Positions 1 through 10,590 of a stretch of DNA of 64,000 bases are shown here, one piece after another. Made by a program: the position numbers and the translations under genes. Below the pieces are notes generated by a model. That model did not search any database and was not told the origin of the DNA. It saw nothing but the letters and a program-made list of their open reading frames with translations. Source of the stretch: Lucinisca nassula (Eukaryota; Mollusca; Bivalvia; Lucinida; Lucinidae); contig OY757023.1 in the NCBI GenBank assembly GCA_963580285.1, forward strand, positions 86,763,108 to 86,827,107, read 5' to 3'. Position 1 is the stretch's first letter; each line of letters begins with the position of its first letter.

Positions 1-215
1 CTCCTGTGACCTAGGTGTGCAACGGACCAGAACCATTTGACCAACTTTGAAAGGGGACCACCTAAGGATCATTCCTCTGAAGTTTCGTCAAAATCCGACC
101 AGTGGTTTAGGAGGAGATGTCGTTTGAAGAAAATGTTTACGGACGCACGACGGTCGAAAAATGCTCCCAAAAGCTCGCTTCGTCACCCCCGTGACAGGTG
201 AGAAATAAATAATAA
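1..215. repeat. HINE-like repeat fragment at the window edge
   Basis: The text around 80-130 (phrases like AGTTTCGTCAAAATCCGACC and a following GACGGACG-type run) has the style of the repeat bodies found in Helitron-like elements elsewhere in this window (compare 11600-11650). A small hairpin GTCAC-CCCC-GTGAC lies near 183-196. The 5' part is outside the window. No gene is visible. Confidence 0.4.
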
Positions 216-227
216 AACAAAAAATAC

Positions 228-282
228 GTTTTTTTTTGTGTGTGTGTTTTTTTTTTTTTTTTTTTGCTTTTTTTTTTCTTCG
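228..282. repeat. T-rich and TG simple repeat
   Basis: Poly-T tracts interrupted by TGTGTGTG. Small ORFs over this stretch on both strands are low-complexity translations and are not genes. Confidence 0.85.
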
Positions 283-379
283 ATAAATACCAATATTTCA
301 TTGAATGTGTTCCTGGTGTTGAAAACATATTTGAATCCATCAGAAATTTTCACGAGTGCGAAGCACGTTACGAACAGCT

Positions 380-658
380 CATTACGAAAACACACCTATA
401 CAAATACATTGCAAATTTTTTGGCCAAAAATTAGAAATTTTAAGATGAAAAATTGCGATATTTTTCTTAATTCTGCTCAAAACATAGATTGCGGGGACTC
501 GATAGAACCGCCTCGATGAGGCGGTTCTATCGAGTGCCCACAATCTATATTTTTGAGCAGAAATAAGAAACATGAAGTATACCCCCTTAAACCCCAGTTT
601 CACTATATAAAAGTGGGGTATGAGGGGGTAAAAATTATATAGGCGTGTTCTCGTAATG
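380..658 (+). mobile_element. Family A MITE
   Basis: Ends are CATTACGAAAACACACC and the inverted GGCGTGTTCTCGTAATG. The centre (about 460-560) is a long palindrome built on TAGAACCGCCTC, with arms reaching into TATAGATTGTGGG and GAGCAGAAATAAG. A second, weaker hairpin (AACCCCAGTTT...AAAGTGGGGT) lies in the right half and contains a TATATAAA-like run. No coding capacity. This defines the plus orientation of family A. Confidence 0.8.
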
Positions 659-783
659 TGTTCAGTTACATTACATCGCCAAAATCACGTGTAAAATAAA
701 AAGAAAAAAAAAATATTTTTTTTCGATAAATACCAAAAATATTTCATACATTAAAACTTCGCACTCGGGAAAATTCTGATGTT

Positions 784-1063
784 CATTACGCAAACACGTC
801 TATACAAATACATTGCCATCTTTATCGCCGAAAAAAATGAAAATTTTAAAAATTTAATTGGGATATTTTTCTTATTTCTGCTCCAAATATATATTGTGGG
901 CACTCGTTAGAACCGCCTCATCGAGGCGGTTCTAACGAGTACCCACAATCTATATTTTAGAGCAGAAATAAGAAAAATAATGTATACCCCAGGAAACCCC
1001 AGTGTTACTATATAAAAGTGGGGTTAAAGGGGGTCAAAATTATATAGGCGTGTTTCCGTGATG
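784..1063 (+). mobile_element. Family A MITE
   Basis: Second copy of the element at 380-658, same orientation and length, with inverted ends CATTACGCAAACACG and CGTGTTTCCGTGATG and a central palindrome (about 890-960) containing GTTAGAACCGCCTC. Confidence 0.8.
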
Positions 1064-1246
1064 TTTCGACACACTCGATGAAACATTTTTGTTATTCATC
1101 TTAAAACTAGCTCTCGCGTGAAAATTCTGATGTTTTCAACACAGGCTCGATGAAATATTTTTGGTAGTCATCTAAAAAGTAAATATCCTCTTATTTATAC
1201 AACAGCCTAACCCCACAGCGACAAGAATAGCGATAGAAAAAACGTT

Positions 1247-1828
1247 CATTACGAAAACACACCTATACAATACACTGTAAATTTTGCAGCCCAAAAAATA
1301 AAGATTTTTAGATGGAACATTTTTATATTTTTCTTATTTTTTTTTTTTTTTTTTCAAAATGTGAAAGGTGGGTACACGTTAAAACCGCCTCATGGAGGCG
1401 GTTCTAACGGGTACTCATAATCTATTTTAGAGCACAAATAAGAACAAGATGTGTTTGTGAAACACTGATGCCCCCGGACAGCGCCAATGTTAATGTTTTT
1501 AAAAATTTTGAAAAAAATAGGTCAAAGGTCAAGTTCAAGGTCACGAGATCAAAAATTATGGTACCACTGGAAAGGTCTTGTGATAAGGTATACACATGTG
1601 AAATATGAAAGCTCTATCTACTACCATTCAAAAGTTATGCCCAATGTTAAAGTTTTTGCAGACGGACAAACGGACAAACAGACGGACAGACCAAAAACTA
1701 TATGCCCCCGAATCTCTTAGATTCCGGGGGCATAAAAATAAGTTTTACCCCTGTAAACCCCATTTTTACTATATAAAGGTGGAGTTCAAGGGGGTCACAA
1801 TGCATTATATAGGCGTGCTTTTGTGATG
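1247..1828 (+). mobile_element. Family A MITE split by a nested repeat
   Basis: Ends CATTACGAAAACACACC at 1247 and GGCGTGCTTTTGTGATG at 1828. The element is about twice the usual length because another repeat (about 1446-1732) sits just after the AAATAAG that closes the central hairpin. The right half resumes at AAAAATAAGTTTTACCCC. Confidence 0.75.
1446..1732. mobile_element. HINE-like element nested in family A
   Basis: Begins with a hairpin GTGTTTGTGAAACAC followed by TGATGCCCCCGG and ends with the complement CCGGGGGCAT. It contains a GGACAAACGGACAAACAG run and CCAAAAACTATATGCCC, both recurring in the repeat at 56.9-57.7 kb. The hairpin-plus-GCCCCC start also occurs at 63943 next to a CTAG, so I read this as a diverged Helitron-like unit. 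Confidence 0.5.
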
Positions 1829-1959
1829 ACCAAAATTTGTACATGCCAGCGATAATCGACAATCATGACGAAGTAGAAGCTGTTTGATCAATCAGTTTTA
1901 TTTGTTTGTTCGATTTGTGATCGTCATTTTATGTCATCATTGAACGTTTGTCATGGTTG

Positions 1960-2250
1960 TTTGTTTGTTTGTTTGATTTGAGGTTTAACGTCCCCGTCAA
2001 CACTGTAAAGGTCATTTTGGAGACGTTGCTTCCAATTTTGTGGGACTTTTACCCGACATTGAGATGAAATGACATCTTAAGCCCTGTCGCCCGATGAAAC
2101 CAATAGGGTTTGTTAGCATGGACGGTCCACCCTGGACAGGCTTCGATCCTCTAAGCTCTTTACCAGTACTAGTGTGAGTGCCGGATTCAGCTCTGCGTGG
2201 AAGCATCATGCAGGCCATATATTTCTATGGCCCCCTATGGGCGGGGGCCG
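1960..2250 (-). mobile_element. Family B SINE-like retroposon
   Basis: Full-length copy on the minus strand: tail (TTTG)n, then GAGGTTTAACGTCCCCG, ending with the head complement GGGCGGGGGCCG. A 12-bp TSD with one mismatch (TTGTCATGGTTG at 1948-1959, TTGTCATGATTG at 2251-2262) brackets it. The ORF inside is not a gene. Confidence 0.85.
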
Positions 2251-2382
2251 TTGTCATGATTGTAAAAAAAACCCAAAGAAATCTGGTGAAAATTCGACAT
2301 TACAAGTACAATGACACCAGAACAAGCACTTTCCATTTTGTATTATTGTTATTATCATTATCATAAATTTTCGGTGCTAGGG

Positions 2383-2510
2383 ACCCAGCGGGCAAATGAC
2401 GTAATTGTGACGTCATATCAACATCGGTACAACGTCATGACGTTTATGCAAAGACACATCGACGCCCGACGTTGATTTGACGTTGCCCTAGCGACGTGTG
2501 TCTCCTGGGT
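2383..2510. mobile_element. Short GACGT-rich inverted-end element
   Basis: Ends ACCCAGCGGGC and CTCCTGGGT are roughly inverted. The interior is dense in GACGTCA/CGTTGA motifs (TGACGTCATATCAAC, CGACGTTGATTTGACG). A related unit with CCCAGC and GCTGGG ends is at 21230-21325. Confidence 0.5.
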
Positions 2511-2632
2511 AGAAACGCCTCAATGAGAAATTCTAACAAGTACCCAAAATCTATGAGGGAAAATAATTAATACCATGTCAAAGCCACTTTTGCCTATATT
2601 GAATGGGGTTTACAGGAGTCGAGTGCCGGCCT

Positions 2633-2886
2633 CATTACGATAACACACCCAGTTTTTCAAATCTCCGAAATGGCTACTTTTCTGATGAAAATCCGTTATA
2701 TTTTTCTGATTTACACTCCGTAGGATGTGGGTGCTCTTTAGAAGCGCCTCATTGACGAGTGCCCACAACCTATGTCTTGGAGCAGAAATAAGAATAATAA
2801 TGTATATGTCTACCCCTGTGAACCCCAGTTTCTCTATATAAAGTGTGGTTAAAGGGTGTGTTCATTTCACGGGCTTTTTCACATGG
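2633..2886 (+). mobile_element. Family A' MITE (diverged)
   Basis: Starts CATTACGATAACACACCC and ends TTTCACGGGCTTTTTCACATGG. The central hairpin is degraded (TTAGAAGCGCCTCATTGAC). A' differs from A in its flanks (TCTGATGAAAAT, ACAACCTATGTCTTGGAGC) but keeps the central GCCTC cassette. Confidence 0.6.
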
Positions 2887-3130
2887 CGTTCAGGGTGTTT
2901 CAACGCGGAGTACCGACTTGGCAGCGGTTCATGTATTTCAAGGACAGTTTATTTAAGATTTAGGAAAAATCAATCAGTTGCTATATTGGGCAAATGCCAA
3001 GTTTAGGTTTCACCTTAATACAAAATTCAAAGTTTCGAAAGGTAAAATCGTTAATAATTCAAAATACAACGATTTCCGATAGGTTACAACGGTTTGTTTA
3101 CATTTTTCCGCCTTGTTGGCAAACACAAAC

Positions 3131-3228
3131 CACGTGGCCATGAATCTCCTTGGAAATCACGCGCTCGGCTCAATATCATTGGTTGCTATTCGCGCCCTGA
3201 CGTGCTGGCATTCCATTCATTTATAAAT
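3131..3228 (+). promoter_or_regulatory. Candidate distal promoter with CCAAT and TATA boxes
   Basis: CACGTG (3131-3136), an inverted CCAAT box (ATTGG, 3178-3182) and TATAAAT (3222-3228) occur in the right order and spacing for an RNA polymerase II promoter reading toward the gene at 3964. A start near 3250 would give a 5' leader of about 700 bases. This is inference; no transcript evidence is available. Confidence 0.35.
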
Positions 3229-3507
3229 TCGAAGGGGTTGGCGAAAGGTAACAGTTGAGTACAAGGTTGCATCATCGTTAAGAATTTCAAATAAAATCTT
3301 AGAAAATCTATTTAAATTTGTGATAAAACTATTTTTCCATCAATGTTTATGGCACTTCGTCTCATCCTACCGTGATCTCAAGAAAATATAAGGGATTTTT
3401 CTTGGTTTTCCATAAAATTATTCACGCTTCAAACGTTGCCTCAAATTAATTTCCCCTGTGTTGAGCCTCTGTTGTCAATGATCACATGAACGTCAATGAG
3501 ATCCAAT

Positions 3508-3519
3508 CTTGGCGCGAAA
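3508..3519 (+). promoter_or_regulatory. E2F-like site
   Basis: CTTGGCGCGAAA matches the TTTSGCGC-type E2F consensus and lies about 450 bases upstream of the start codon at 3964. Such a site can occur by chance, but this stretch is unique sequence rather than repeat. Confidence 0.25.
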
Positions 3520-3723
3520 GGTAGTTTGGCTAACTGCCAGCTTGTTGAGGCTAGCTAGTGGAAAATTACCAATACAGTCATTTGTCGCCAAAATAGAAAA
3601 TTCTAAATTACGAAAGATTTTTGTTTAATTTTCGTTTCAAATGCATCCTCAAATCATTTTACCTACAATGATACGAAGTTTACTCCGCGGTTCACACGAA
3701 GGAACGCAATTTTGACAATAATT

Positions 3724-3730
3724 TATAAAG
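3724..3730 (+). promoter_or_regulatory. Candidate proximal TATA box
   Basis: TATAAAG 240 bases upstream of the ATG at 3964. If used, the 5' leader would be about 210 bases with no intron needed. It competes with the TATA element at 3222. Confidence 0.3.
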
Positions 3731-3963
3731 TAAACCAACCTGTCATCCCTCCGACTGAAGTATAACGATCCATTGACCCAGACTTGGATGTGTGCCAACA
3801 CTGATATTGTAAATTGTGTGTACTATCATAGTTATATTCAGACCTTCTCTATTTATTGTCGAGGCAAGATCACGCCGAGTTAAATTTCTAATTATCTGTC
3901 TACGTAGTTCTACTTGGACTATTTACACTGTGATTCCTATTGTTTGATCTATTCTGATTTGTA

Positions 3964-4707
3964 ATGGCTATGTTCCCGATCGCTACTAAAGGATATATGC
4001 CGTTTGTTCACGGTAAAACTCCGACCACGACGAAAAATAAACGATCGAAACATCACGTGAATGGCGGAAAGTTACACAAGTCGGAAAATAAACTTTCGAC
4101 CGGGACAATGAAGATGTATCAGATAACGGTGAAAGATAAAAAGGGGAACACCTTCAAATATATTGTGAAAGGTGACGGGACCAAATCTCTGCCGGAATTA
4201 TGCGAGTCGAGACTCAACACAATCGTGGCCACGCATCGGTCCATGCCTAACATCGGCACAGCGGCTGAGAACAGCCCGAGCAGACAGCGCCAAGTTTTAG
4301 CGGATAAAATTGACGCTATGAACTCTGTCAATACTAGTGACGAGAATTTTTCAACGTCCCTGGATTTAAGAGAATGTGGTAAAAAGGAGGGGCTGTTTAG
4401 TGCTTTTATTCGGTTCATAAAAGAACGGACAGGTAAATCGGAGGCGAAAGCCAACAAAAACAGAAAGTCAAAACCGGGTAAATCAAAACGGAAACCAAGA
4501 GACGTTAACCAACGTAAACGTCAAAGAACTGTCTCGGCTATGTCTAATTTGGATCCGATCCAAGAAAGTCCGAATGAGCATGAATACGAAGATGATGACG
4601 ACGCCGATTCGTATATACATTATAGTAGTAGTTTAACGGACTCCGACGCCAGCAGCGTTGCGTCATCGATAAGCTGCAGCATCGACAAAGTCGACGAAAC
4701 CTCTTGA
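3964..4707 (+). CDS. Intronless gene for a basic, largely disordered protein of unknown function
   Basis: A 247-codon ORF, by far the longest in the window, in unique sequence with more GC than its flanks. The start has G at -3 and G at +4, a good Kozak context; the stop is TGA. I do not recognise a family. Visible layout: Lys/Thr-rich N-terminus (residues 18-48); a compact stretch around 50-90 (MYQITVKD, NTFKYIVKGDG, LPELCESRL) that could form a small beta-alpha unit; a Ser/Asn linker (100-132); a predicted helix GLFSAFIRFIKER (143-155); two basic clusters that could act as a bipartite nuclear signal (165-179 and 183-188); an acidic run EDDDDAD (209-215); and a Ser-rich tail (221-239). There is no signal peptide or membrane segment. 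A nuclear or signalling protein encoded by a single exon is possible but unproven. It has no visible link to the flanking transposons. Confidence 0.7.
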   Translation: MAMFPIATKGYMPFVHGKTPTTTKNKRSKHHVNGGKLHKSENKLSTGTMKMYQITVKDKKGNTFKYIVKGDGTKSLPELCESRLNTIVATHRSMPNIGTAAENSPSRQRQVLADKIDAMNSVNTSDENFSTSLDLRECGKKEGLFSAFIRFIKERTGKSEAKANKNRKSKPGKSKRKPRDVNQRKRQRTVSAMSNLDPIQESPNEHEYEDDDDADSYIHYSSSLTDSDASSVASSISCSIDKVDETS

Positions 4708-4885
4708 TGTTGGCAGAAATTTAGGGACTTGTTTAAATCTCAATTATTTTGAGCAGCTTTGGTGCACCGCCAGAAATGAGAATTTCTGTGCCAGGGAAAC
4801 AGTCCACGATCGGTCGAAACAGTCGACATGCTGGCGAAACCGTTCTCTAATTGGAGTTGCGGTCACACATTCCATATTTGGATAT

Positions 4886-4891
4886 AATAAA
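4886..4891 (+). terminator. Candidate polyadenylation signal
   Basis: AATAAA about 180 bases after the stop codon at 4707, in unique sequence. It fits the 3' end of the upstream single-exon gene. Confidence 0.4.
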
Positions 4892-5237
4892 CTTGATCTT
4901 TGCGAATCTACCATTCCAGAAGTGACTGTTGGATTACTGAAAAGTGACATTTGACCAGTTGCTGAGAAGTGACGTTTGGTGGTAAAAGGTCGAAACTGCA
5001 AGTTACAAACACTGTGATCGTTTTTAAAGAACTTCAAAGAACCGTCGTATAACAACGATGCGTTACAATTGTATGCTACTAAAAGTGCCATTGTGGGGAC
5101 GAACTTTTAATGAGAACAGGCCAAAAATGCCTGAATGGGACCAGATGAACTTTGTTTGCGTTTTAGATGAATACATGTACCATAGCTTCAGAGGAAGGCT
5201 AAAACTCGATTATTCTCTTAAATTCGTACTAGACACT

Positions 5238-5292
5238 TTGTGGGTACTTGTTAGAATCGCCTCTATGAGGCGATTCTAACAAGTGCCCACAA
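5238..5292. repeat. Stand-alone GAATCG cassette hairpin
   Basis: Near-perfect palindrome TTGTGGGTACTTGTTAGAATCGCC and its complement around CTATGAG. It is the centre of a MITE-like unit followed by AAATAAGAAAG, but clear terminal repeats are not visible. Confidence 0.65.
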
Positions 5293-5309
5293 CATGTGGT
5301 TATGGATAA

Positions 5310-6545
5310 ATAAGAAAGATCCCAATTGTTTTGTAGTACGAGAAGCTACTGAAGCTATGATACTATTACACGTAAAAGCAACGAAGGGAGAATGGGGTTA
5401 TATTTAGTAAAGGATTTGCTTGCGAAGTCTTAACTATAATAAAGTAGCCCCGGTCGCCTCGGTGAGACTGGCCTTCGTTGTAGGCGTACTGATTCATCTT
5501 AAATGACAAGCGCTCATTCTTGCATGAAAGTCTATGCAACAGGCAGCTATTTATTTAACATGATGCATTTGATGTGTTTTGTTCAAATTGATGCAGTTGA
5601 CATGAGCTAGAGCTTAGATCAACTATGGCTTTTCCCATCCATGTAATGTTTCACTAAGATATTGTTTTTCAACAAGCAGTATTTTAATAAAAAGCTCTTT
5701 TCTTTTGATTTGGGAAAACCTCGGGGTTGATCAGTGTTGAAATAACGTTCATAACGCTGTTTCAACATTGACTCAGCGTGGTATGTCCGGTGACAAGCTT
5801 CACATTTGATGGGTAACATTTCCACAAGTTGCCACTCAAATTTTAGCTTGTCATGACTGAGCTCTGGCCTTGCGGATCCGAGTCCGATTTTACGTTGCTT
5901 CCGACATTTTCAAAATTCAATGTCAAAAGTCAAAGAAAGTCAAAGAAACGTCTGTATCAATTATGTACTCGGATCATTTCAATTTTGCTTGTCAATGGTG
6001 CTAAGCCCGCTGTACGAATGTTCAAAGAGTAAAAGCGTTAAAAAGGCACAGCTGAGACTGATCTTGTCAGTAAGTATTATGTAACGTAGTTGCAGCTATG
6101 GCGCACAAGAGAAGACTCGCAATGACTATCAGTCAATACAGTCATAGTTAACTGAAATCACGCTGTATTAATGGTGACAAGATTTTGTTCAACTGTGCCC
6201 TTTTAGTCATTCATACCTCATATACAACTATTTATTTCATAAATCATTGAAAAAATGTGTTGCTAAGTTTTGTATGTGTTTCCTTGTTAAAAGTTGCAGT
6301 TTGAGTGAAATAAGTTATCACTTTTGCCTGAATGAAAGTTATTTATTGTACAGCTTGTTATACGACACATTATTTATTACCGACTGTTATACTTGTGTTC
6401 AGACAAAGATGTATGTCCGAATAATGTTTGTGTGTATGTCCGTCTTGAACAAACCCTTTCTCCCCTGAGCTTGTTAGGTGGACTCTCCCATCTGTTAAGT
6501 TGGACAGAGCCATTCTTTCAATTAGAGGTAGAAACCGAAATGGCA
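5310..6545. other. Mostly unique intergenic DNA
   Basis: No ORF with recognisable content and no obvious repeat apart from the AAAGTCAAAGAAAGTCAAAG run near 5927. A short ORF on the minus strand (5619-5825) has no supporting feature. Confidence 0.5.
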
Positions 6546-6550
6546 AAAAT

Positions 6551-6609
6551 TGTAGATCCAGATGAGACGGCCCATCGACGGCCGATGGGCCGTCTCATCT
6601 GGATCTACA
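6551..6609. repeat. C-type hairpin
   Basis: Palindrome TGTAGATCCAGATGAGACGG...CCGTCTCATCTGGATCTACA, one of about 15 hairpins in the window built on the same plan (GTAGA.CC.GAT.AGAC and complement, usually next to CACTGTTTG). Imperfect inverted flanks suggest a MITE of 150-200 bp. Confidence 0.65.
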
Positions 6610-7213
6610 CTGTTTGGAAAGTTCCATGGGTTGAAAGGGTTTAATACTGTCTGGCAAAAAAGGTCGATCAAGTAAAGGCGGGAAGGAATATTCTCCCAAG
6701 CTGTCTGCTTCAAATCTTGTATTGATCTGTTATTTTCCCGATGGAAAGTTTTATATTGGATTTCCGTATTTCAGCACTGGTAACATATGTCATGTAGGAG
6801 TTTCCAATAATAGTAAAAAATAATTAAACATGCTCATGTGTGGGCGGATTTCTGTAAATAGAAAAAAAAACTCACACAGTCACAGACACACAAAAAAACA
6901 TGCCAAAAATAAAAGTTCTAAGTTGGTAATATTGACCAAAAGATAATTAAATTTGTTTTTCAACATTGTTTGTAGTCCAGTTAGAACTTTCATTAAAGTA
7001 TCACATTACAAGAAATGTGTGGGTATTCTGGCAATATTTAGGTAGCAGACACATTACGCTGAATCAACGTTGAAACAATTCAAGCAACGTAAGTTAGCAA
7101 CGCTGGATGAATTTGATTCAGTTTTGAGTAAGGCTGAGCGGTTAATAACACTGTCAACCTGTGATATGGTACCAATAATTGAAACCTGACTAAAAGTTGC
7201 TCATATTTATTGT

Positions 7214-7236
7214 AGAGAGAGAGAGAGAGAGAGAGA
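7214..7236. repeat. (GA)n microsatellite
   Basis: Uninterrupted GA repeat beside G1. Confidence 0.9.
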
Positions 7237-7269
7237 AAGAAAGTGAAAGAGGGAGACTTTACCGGTACA

Positions 7270-7510
7270 TGAGCCAGTGCACGACAAAACCTACAATAAG
7301 ACATGTGCGCCCAGCGAAGACTCAGATCATCCTGCGCATCCGCGCAGTCTGATCAGAGTCTTCGCTGTGCGCTCTCAGGATAGCAAAGGACCCAATGCTC
7401 CTTCATAGAGCAAGAGAAGTCTCCGGTTAGACTATATGGATGCGCAGTCTGATCTGATTCCTCGCTGGACGCACATGTCTTATTGTAGGGTTTTGTCGTG
7501 CGCTGGCTCA
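7270..7510. mobile_element. Family G inverted-repeat element
   Basis: 241-bp element with ~55-bp terminal inverted repeats: TGAGCCAGTGCACGAC at the left and GTCGTGCGCTGGCTCA at the right, each continuing through AATAAGACATGTGCG and AGCGAAGACTC. A second full copy lies at 33097-33336. Non-coding. Confidence 0.85.
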
Positions 7511-8089
7511 CATGAATGTTAGGGTGCTTGCATTCTACATGTCTACTATGTCTTTCAGAGCATAAAATTAATCAGAATACAATTGGTTACGATTATGCTT
7601 TACATGTATAATGTTGATATCCGCACATATGAGTAACGCTTACCTTTGTTCATATTTGTCCTTTTATCTCTTCAAAGAAACAAGGAGAAACAACTCTGTT
7701 ATGTACATAAAATTTGCTGCCCTTTATATTGGGGTTACTCCTAAATAATATTCAACCTCATGAAAATGATTTTTTTTTTCAGCAAAAGTAATCTCCCTTT
7801 TGAAAAGTTGTTAAAAATCTTACGGTGTCCAGTGACCTTAAAACATTTTAATCCTATACTGTTTTATCATGTCCTTTTAGTTTTTACACTTTTAGACTAA
7901 AATTTAACAACTGAAAACATTCCTGGCCTAGTCATGAGGAAATTTGGGAAGAAAGGGGCAGATCAGCTTGCACATTTGCACAGCCTGATCAGCCCCTTTT
8001 GGTTTTAGTAGCAAAGATCTTGTTACTAAGATATCATTCAAGACTCTTGCTGCTTGGATGAAATTTTGGTTACAGAATTAGTGAACATT
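7511..8089. other. No gene; AT-rich intergenic DNA
   Basis: A short imperfect hairpin around 7955-8000 (AAGGGGCAGATCAGC...CTGATCAGCCCCTT) may be a family G remnant. Nothing else is recognisable. Confidence 0.4.
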
Positions 8090-8118
8090 CCCCCCCCCCC
8101 CCCCCCCCCCCCCCCCCC
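8090..8118. repeat. Poly-C tract (29 bases)
   Basis: Uninterrupted C run; the opposite strand is G29, able in principle to form quadruplexes. Confidence 0.95.
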
Positions 8119-8472
8119 TTCTCGACTGGTTTGCTCCGGCAAGAGCCACTTCTGAAGAAATATGCCTTTTTCTCAAAACTTTTACTTCTATCTTGCCCGA
8201 CCAATGCAAAGCTGTTGTTATATTATATGAAACTTTGTTTGAAAAGAAGAAGCCCCTAACACACAAGCTAGGATCAAAACTTCAAAGAAAAGGTTTGGTG
8301 TATAAACAGATGTCGACACATATGCTTGGAATCATTCCATTTTAGTCCCTATCATTTGGACTGATCTGATCATGTGAAATTAACACATCACGTGTACATC
8401 CATAGCTATAGATACGGGGGCATAACAAGGACAATTTCGGGATAATTTGCCTTAATTCTCCATAAAATATGG

Positions 8473-8517
8473 TGTGCGTACTTGTTAGAATCGAGGCGAT
8501 TCTAACATGTACCCACA
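8473..8517. repeat. Shortened GAATCG cassette hairpin
   Basis: GTACTTGTTAGAATCG-AGG-CGATTCTAACATGTAC: the same cassette as at 8810-8870 with the GCCTC loop region lost. Confidence 0.6.
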
Positions 8518-8809
8518 GCATATGTGTCTAACAAGCAGAACAGGAAAATTGTCACTTTGTTACGCCACCATATATAGAGCCTATGTGTAACATTGCTCAA
8601 TGTGTACCATGTTTCTATCTGTTTCAAAGAAATCTTTGGCATTTTTGTCATCTTGGTTTTGGGTTTATTTGACCATCAAAGTGTTAGCCCTGGAAGACTG
8701 TCAATTGGGCACAATGCAGACAAAAATGTTGAAAGTCTAAACAGGTTCTTAGCTCCAGAAAAGAGGTACATATCAAACGATAATTTTCTTAATTTCTTCT
8801 TAGAAATAT

Positions 8810-8870
8810 ATGATGTGGGTACTCGTTAGAATCGCCTCGTCGAGGCGATTCTAACGAGTACCCACATCAT
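8810..8870. repeat. Perfect 61-nt cassette palindrome
   Basis: 30-nt perfect arms (ATGATGTGGGTACTCGTTAG... and complement) around a single T. Flanked by TTCTTAATTTCTTCTTAG and AAAAAATAAGAAAGAAC, so it is probably the core of a MITE related to those at 5240 and 8473. Confidence 0.75.
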
Positions 8871-9210
8871 GTGGTTTAAAGAAAAAATAAGAAAGAACAT
8901 CCCAAAATTATCCTTTTTACCCTGTACTGGAGCTATGGGTTTTTTAGGGGCCATCAACAAATTCCAACACTTGAGGGGAGTAGTTATTGGTAATTTCATA
9001 ACAAATATCAAATACATGTACCCCTCTATTGATGTCATAGCCCAAAATGTGCAATATGTCATCATATTATGTAACAGCAGCATAATGTTATAAAACAATA
9101 AAACAACAAAATAAAACAACAATAAAATATGAAAAACATGTATTTTGTTCTTGAAGTTTTCTTTTCTAAAGCGCATGTGGTTTCCCCAAAGTATCAACAG
9201 CCGAGTCTGA

Positions 9211-9499
9211 AGGTTGTTTGTTTGATTTGAGGTTTAACGTCCCATTTCAACACTGTACATGTCATTTTAGAGACGTTGCTACTTTTACCCGAGCTCGAGA
9301 TGAAATGACATCTCAAGCCTTGTCGCCCAATGAAACCAATAGGATTTATAAGCATGGACGGTTCGACTCACACCGCTTTGCCTCGGCAGGCTTAGTTCCT
9401 CTAAGCGGTTTACCAGTACTCGTTTGCGGTCGGTTTCAGCTCTGCGTGGAAGCATCATGCAGCCCATCTATTTCTTCAAGCCCTGATGGGCGGTGGCCG
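9211..9499 (-). mobile_element. Family B SINE-like retroposon
   Basis: Complete minus-strand copy bracketed by GAGTCTGA at 9203-9210 and 9500-9507. Tail (TTTG)n, then GAGGTTTAACGTCCC; the head end reads GGGCGGTGGCCG. Confidence 0.8.
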
Positions 9500-9534
9500 G
9501 AGTCTGAAAGCTGAAAATCTAAGGCTGCCTAGGA

Positions 9535-9812
9535 ATGTTTGGTATGGAGTTTAACGAACCAGTCAACACTATTAAGGTCATATCAAGCCTGTCAGTTTAC
9601 ATGTCAAGAAAGCTATACTTTTTCTTATGCAGTTCAGAAAATGACAACTCCCCCTTCTTGAAGAAGTGGAAGCCGGAAGGGACTAAAATTGTCCATAGAA
9701 AATATTTCATGATCAATCGCCATGGACGAATGTTGCCCGTAGCGACTCAGCGGGGATCGAAACCACAACCTGATCACCAGTCAGAAGCGGATCGGAATTA
9801 GACTCACGAGGC
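9535..9812 (-). mobile_element. S2 tRNA-derived SINE, diverged
   Basis: Minus-strand copy of the element at 20357-20672: GGAGTTTAACG..CCAGTCAACAC near 9550, CATTTCATGATCAATCG.CA near 9705-9725, and a tRNA-like head around 9735-9805 (GGGGATCGAAACC, CTGATCACCAGTCAGA). The head is decayed. Confidence 0.65.
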
Positions 9813-10055
9813 CAGCATCATTTCGGTTTTTAATGACAGACACGATACGATTTCAGGTGTTGACTGGGTCTCAAAGGTCGCTTTATGTGGCTTACGCGTA
9901 GCTCATAGCCGTCACATATCGTTGCTTTACCAAGTCACTGTCCGTGTATTGAATACTCCTAAAAACCCCATTTAAATAGGGGGAACAGAGGGGATTCAAA
10001 GATAAACATCAGTTTCCTTATTTCTACTCACTCATAGAGTGTGCTCGTTAGAACC

Positions 10056-10333
10056 CATCACGTAAACACGCCTTTATAAGTCTGAGCCACTTGAACCCCA
10101 CGTTTATACAGCAAAACTGGGTTTTACAGGGGTAAACCTTATTTTACTTATTACTGCTCTAAAATATAGATTAAGGGTACTCGTTAGAACCGCCTCGATT
10201 AGGCGGTTCTAACGTGTACCCACAATCTATATTTTGAGCAGCAATAAGAAAATTAGCACAATTTGTTATCTTCAAATTTTCGTTTATGGGCGATAAAATT
10301 TACAAGGTATTTGTATAGGCGTGTTTCGTAATG
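10056..10333 (-). mobile_element. Family A MITE
   Basis: CATCACGTAAACACGCC to GGCGTGTTTCGTAATG with a central palindrome (about 10170-10230) containing CGTTAGAACCGCCTC. Orientation is opposite to the copy at 380. A damaged piece of another hairpin follows directly (10334-10400). Confidence 0.8.
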
Positions 10334-10540
10334 CGCCTCTAGTGAGGCAGTTCTAATGAGCACCCACAATCCATGTTAAGAGCGAAATAAGGAAAACACC
10401 AACACCAGTCAGTTCCTAGTAGGCTTAAGAAGTACTCGGCGCCACAACAGCACATGGGTGTGCTGCTCCAGCTGAGTTCGAGTAACCAGGATTCGTGCTT
10501 TTGTAAAAAAAAACAACAAAAAAAAAACGTGTGCTGTTGG

Positions 10541-10590
10541 TAGTTGTTAGAATCGCGTCATCAAGGCGATTCTAAGAAGTAACAACAATA
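10541..10590. repeat. GAATCG-type hairpin left of the gap
   Basis: GTTGTTAGAATCGCG-TCATCAAG-GCGATTCTAAGAAGTAAC, preceded by GTGTGCTGTTGGTA. It stops at the run of Ns. Confidence 0.7.

Noticed and set aside
585..625. TATATAAA as a promoter in family A elements
   Set aside because: It recurs in every A copy within a small hairpin (CCCC...GGGG) and has no downstream gene; more likely part of the element's structure.
4119..4457. 112-codon minus-strand ORF opposite the intact gene
   Set aside because: A shadow of the plus-strand coding frame at 3964-4707.
9218..9514. ORFs over family B copies (e.g. 9218-9514, 17028-17276, 26391-26615, 32715-32960)
   Set aside because: All are the same repeat translated; reading frames differ in start, stop and frameshifts between copies, so B is not coding.
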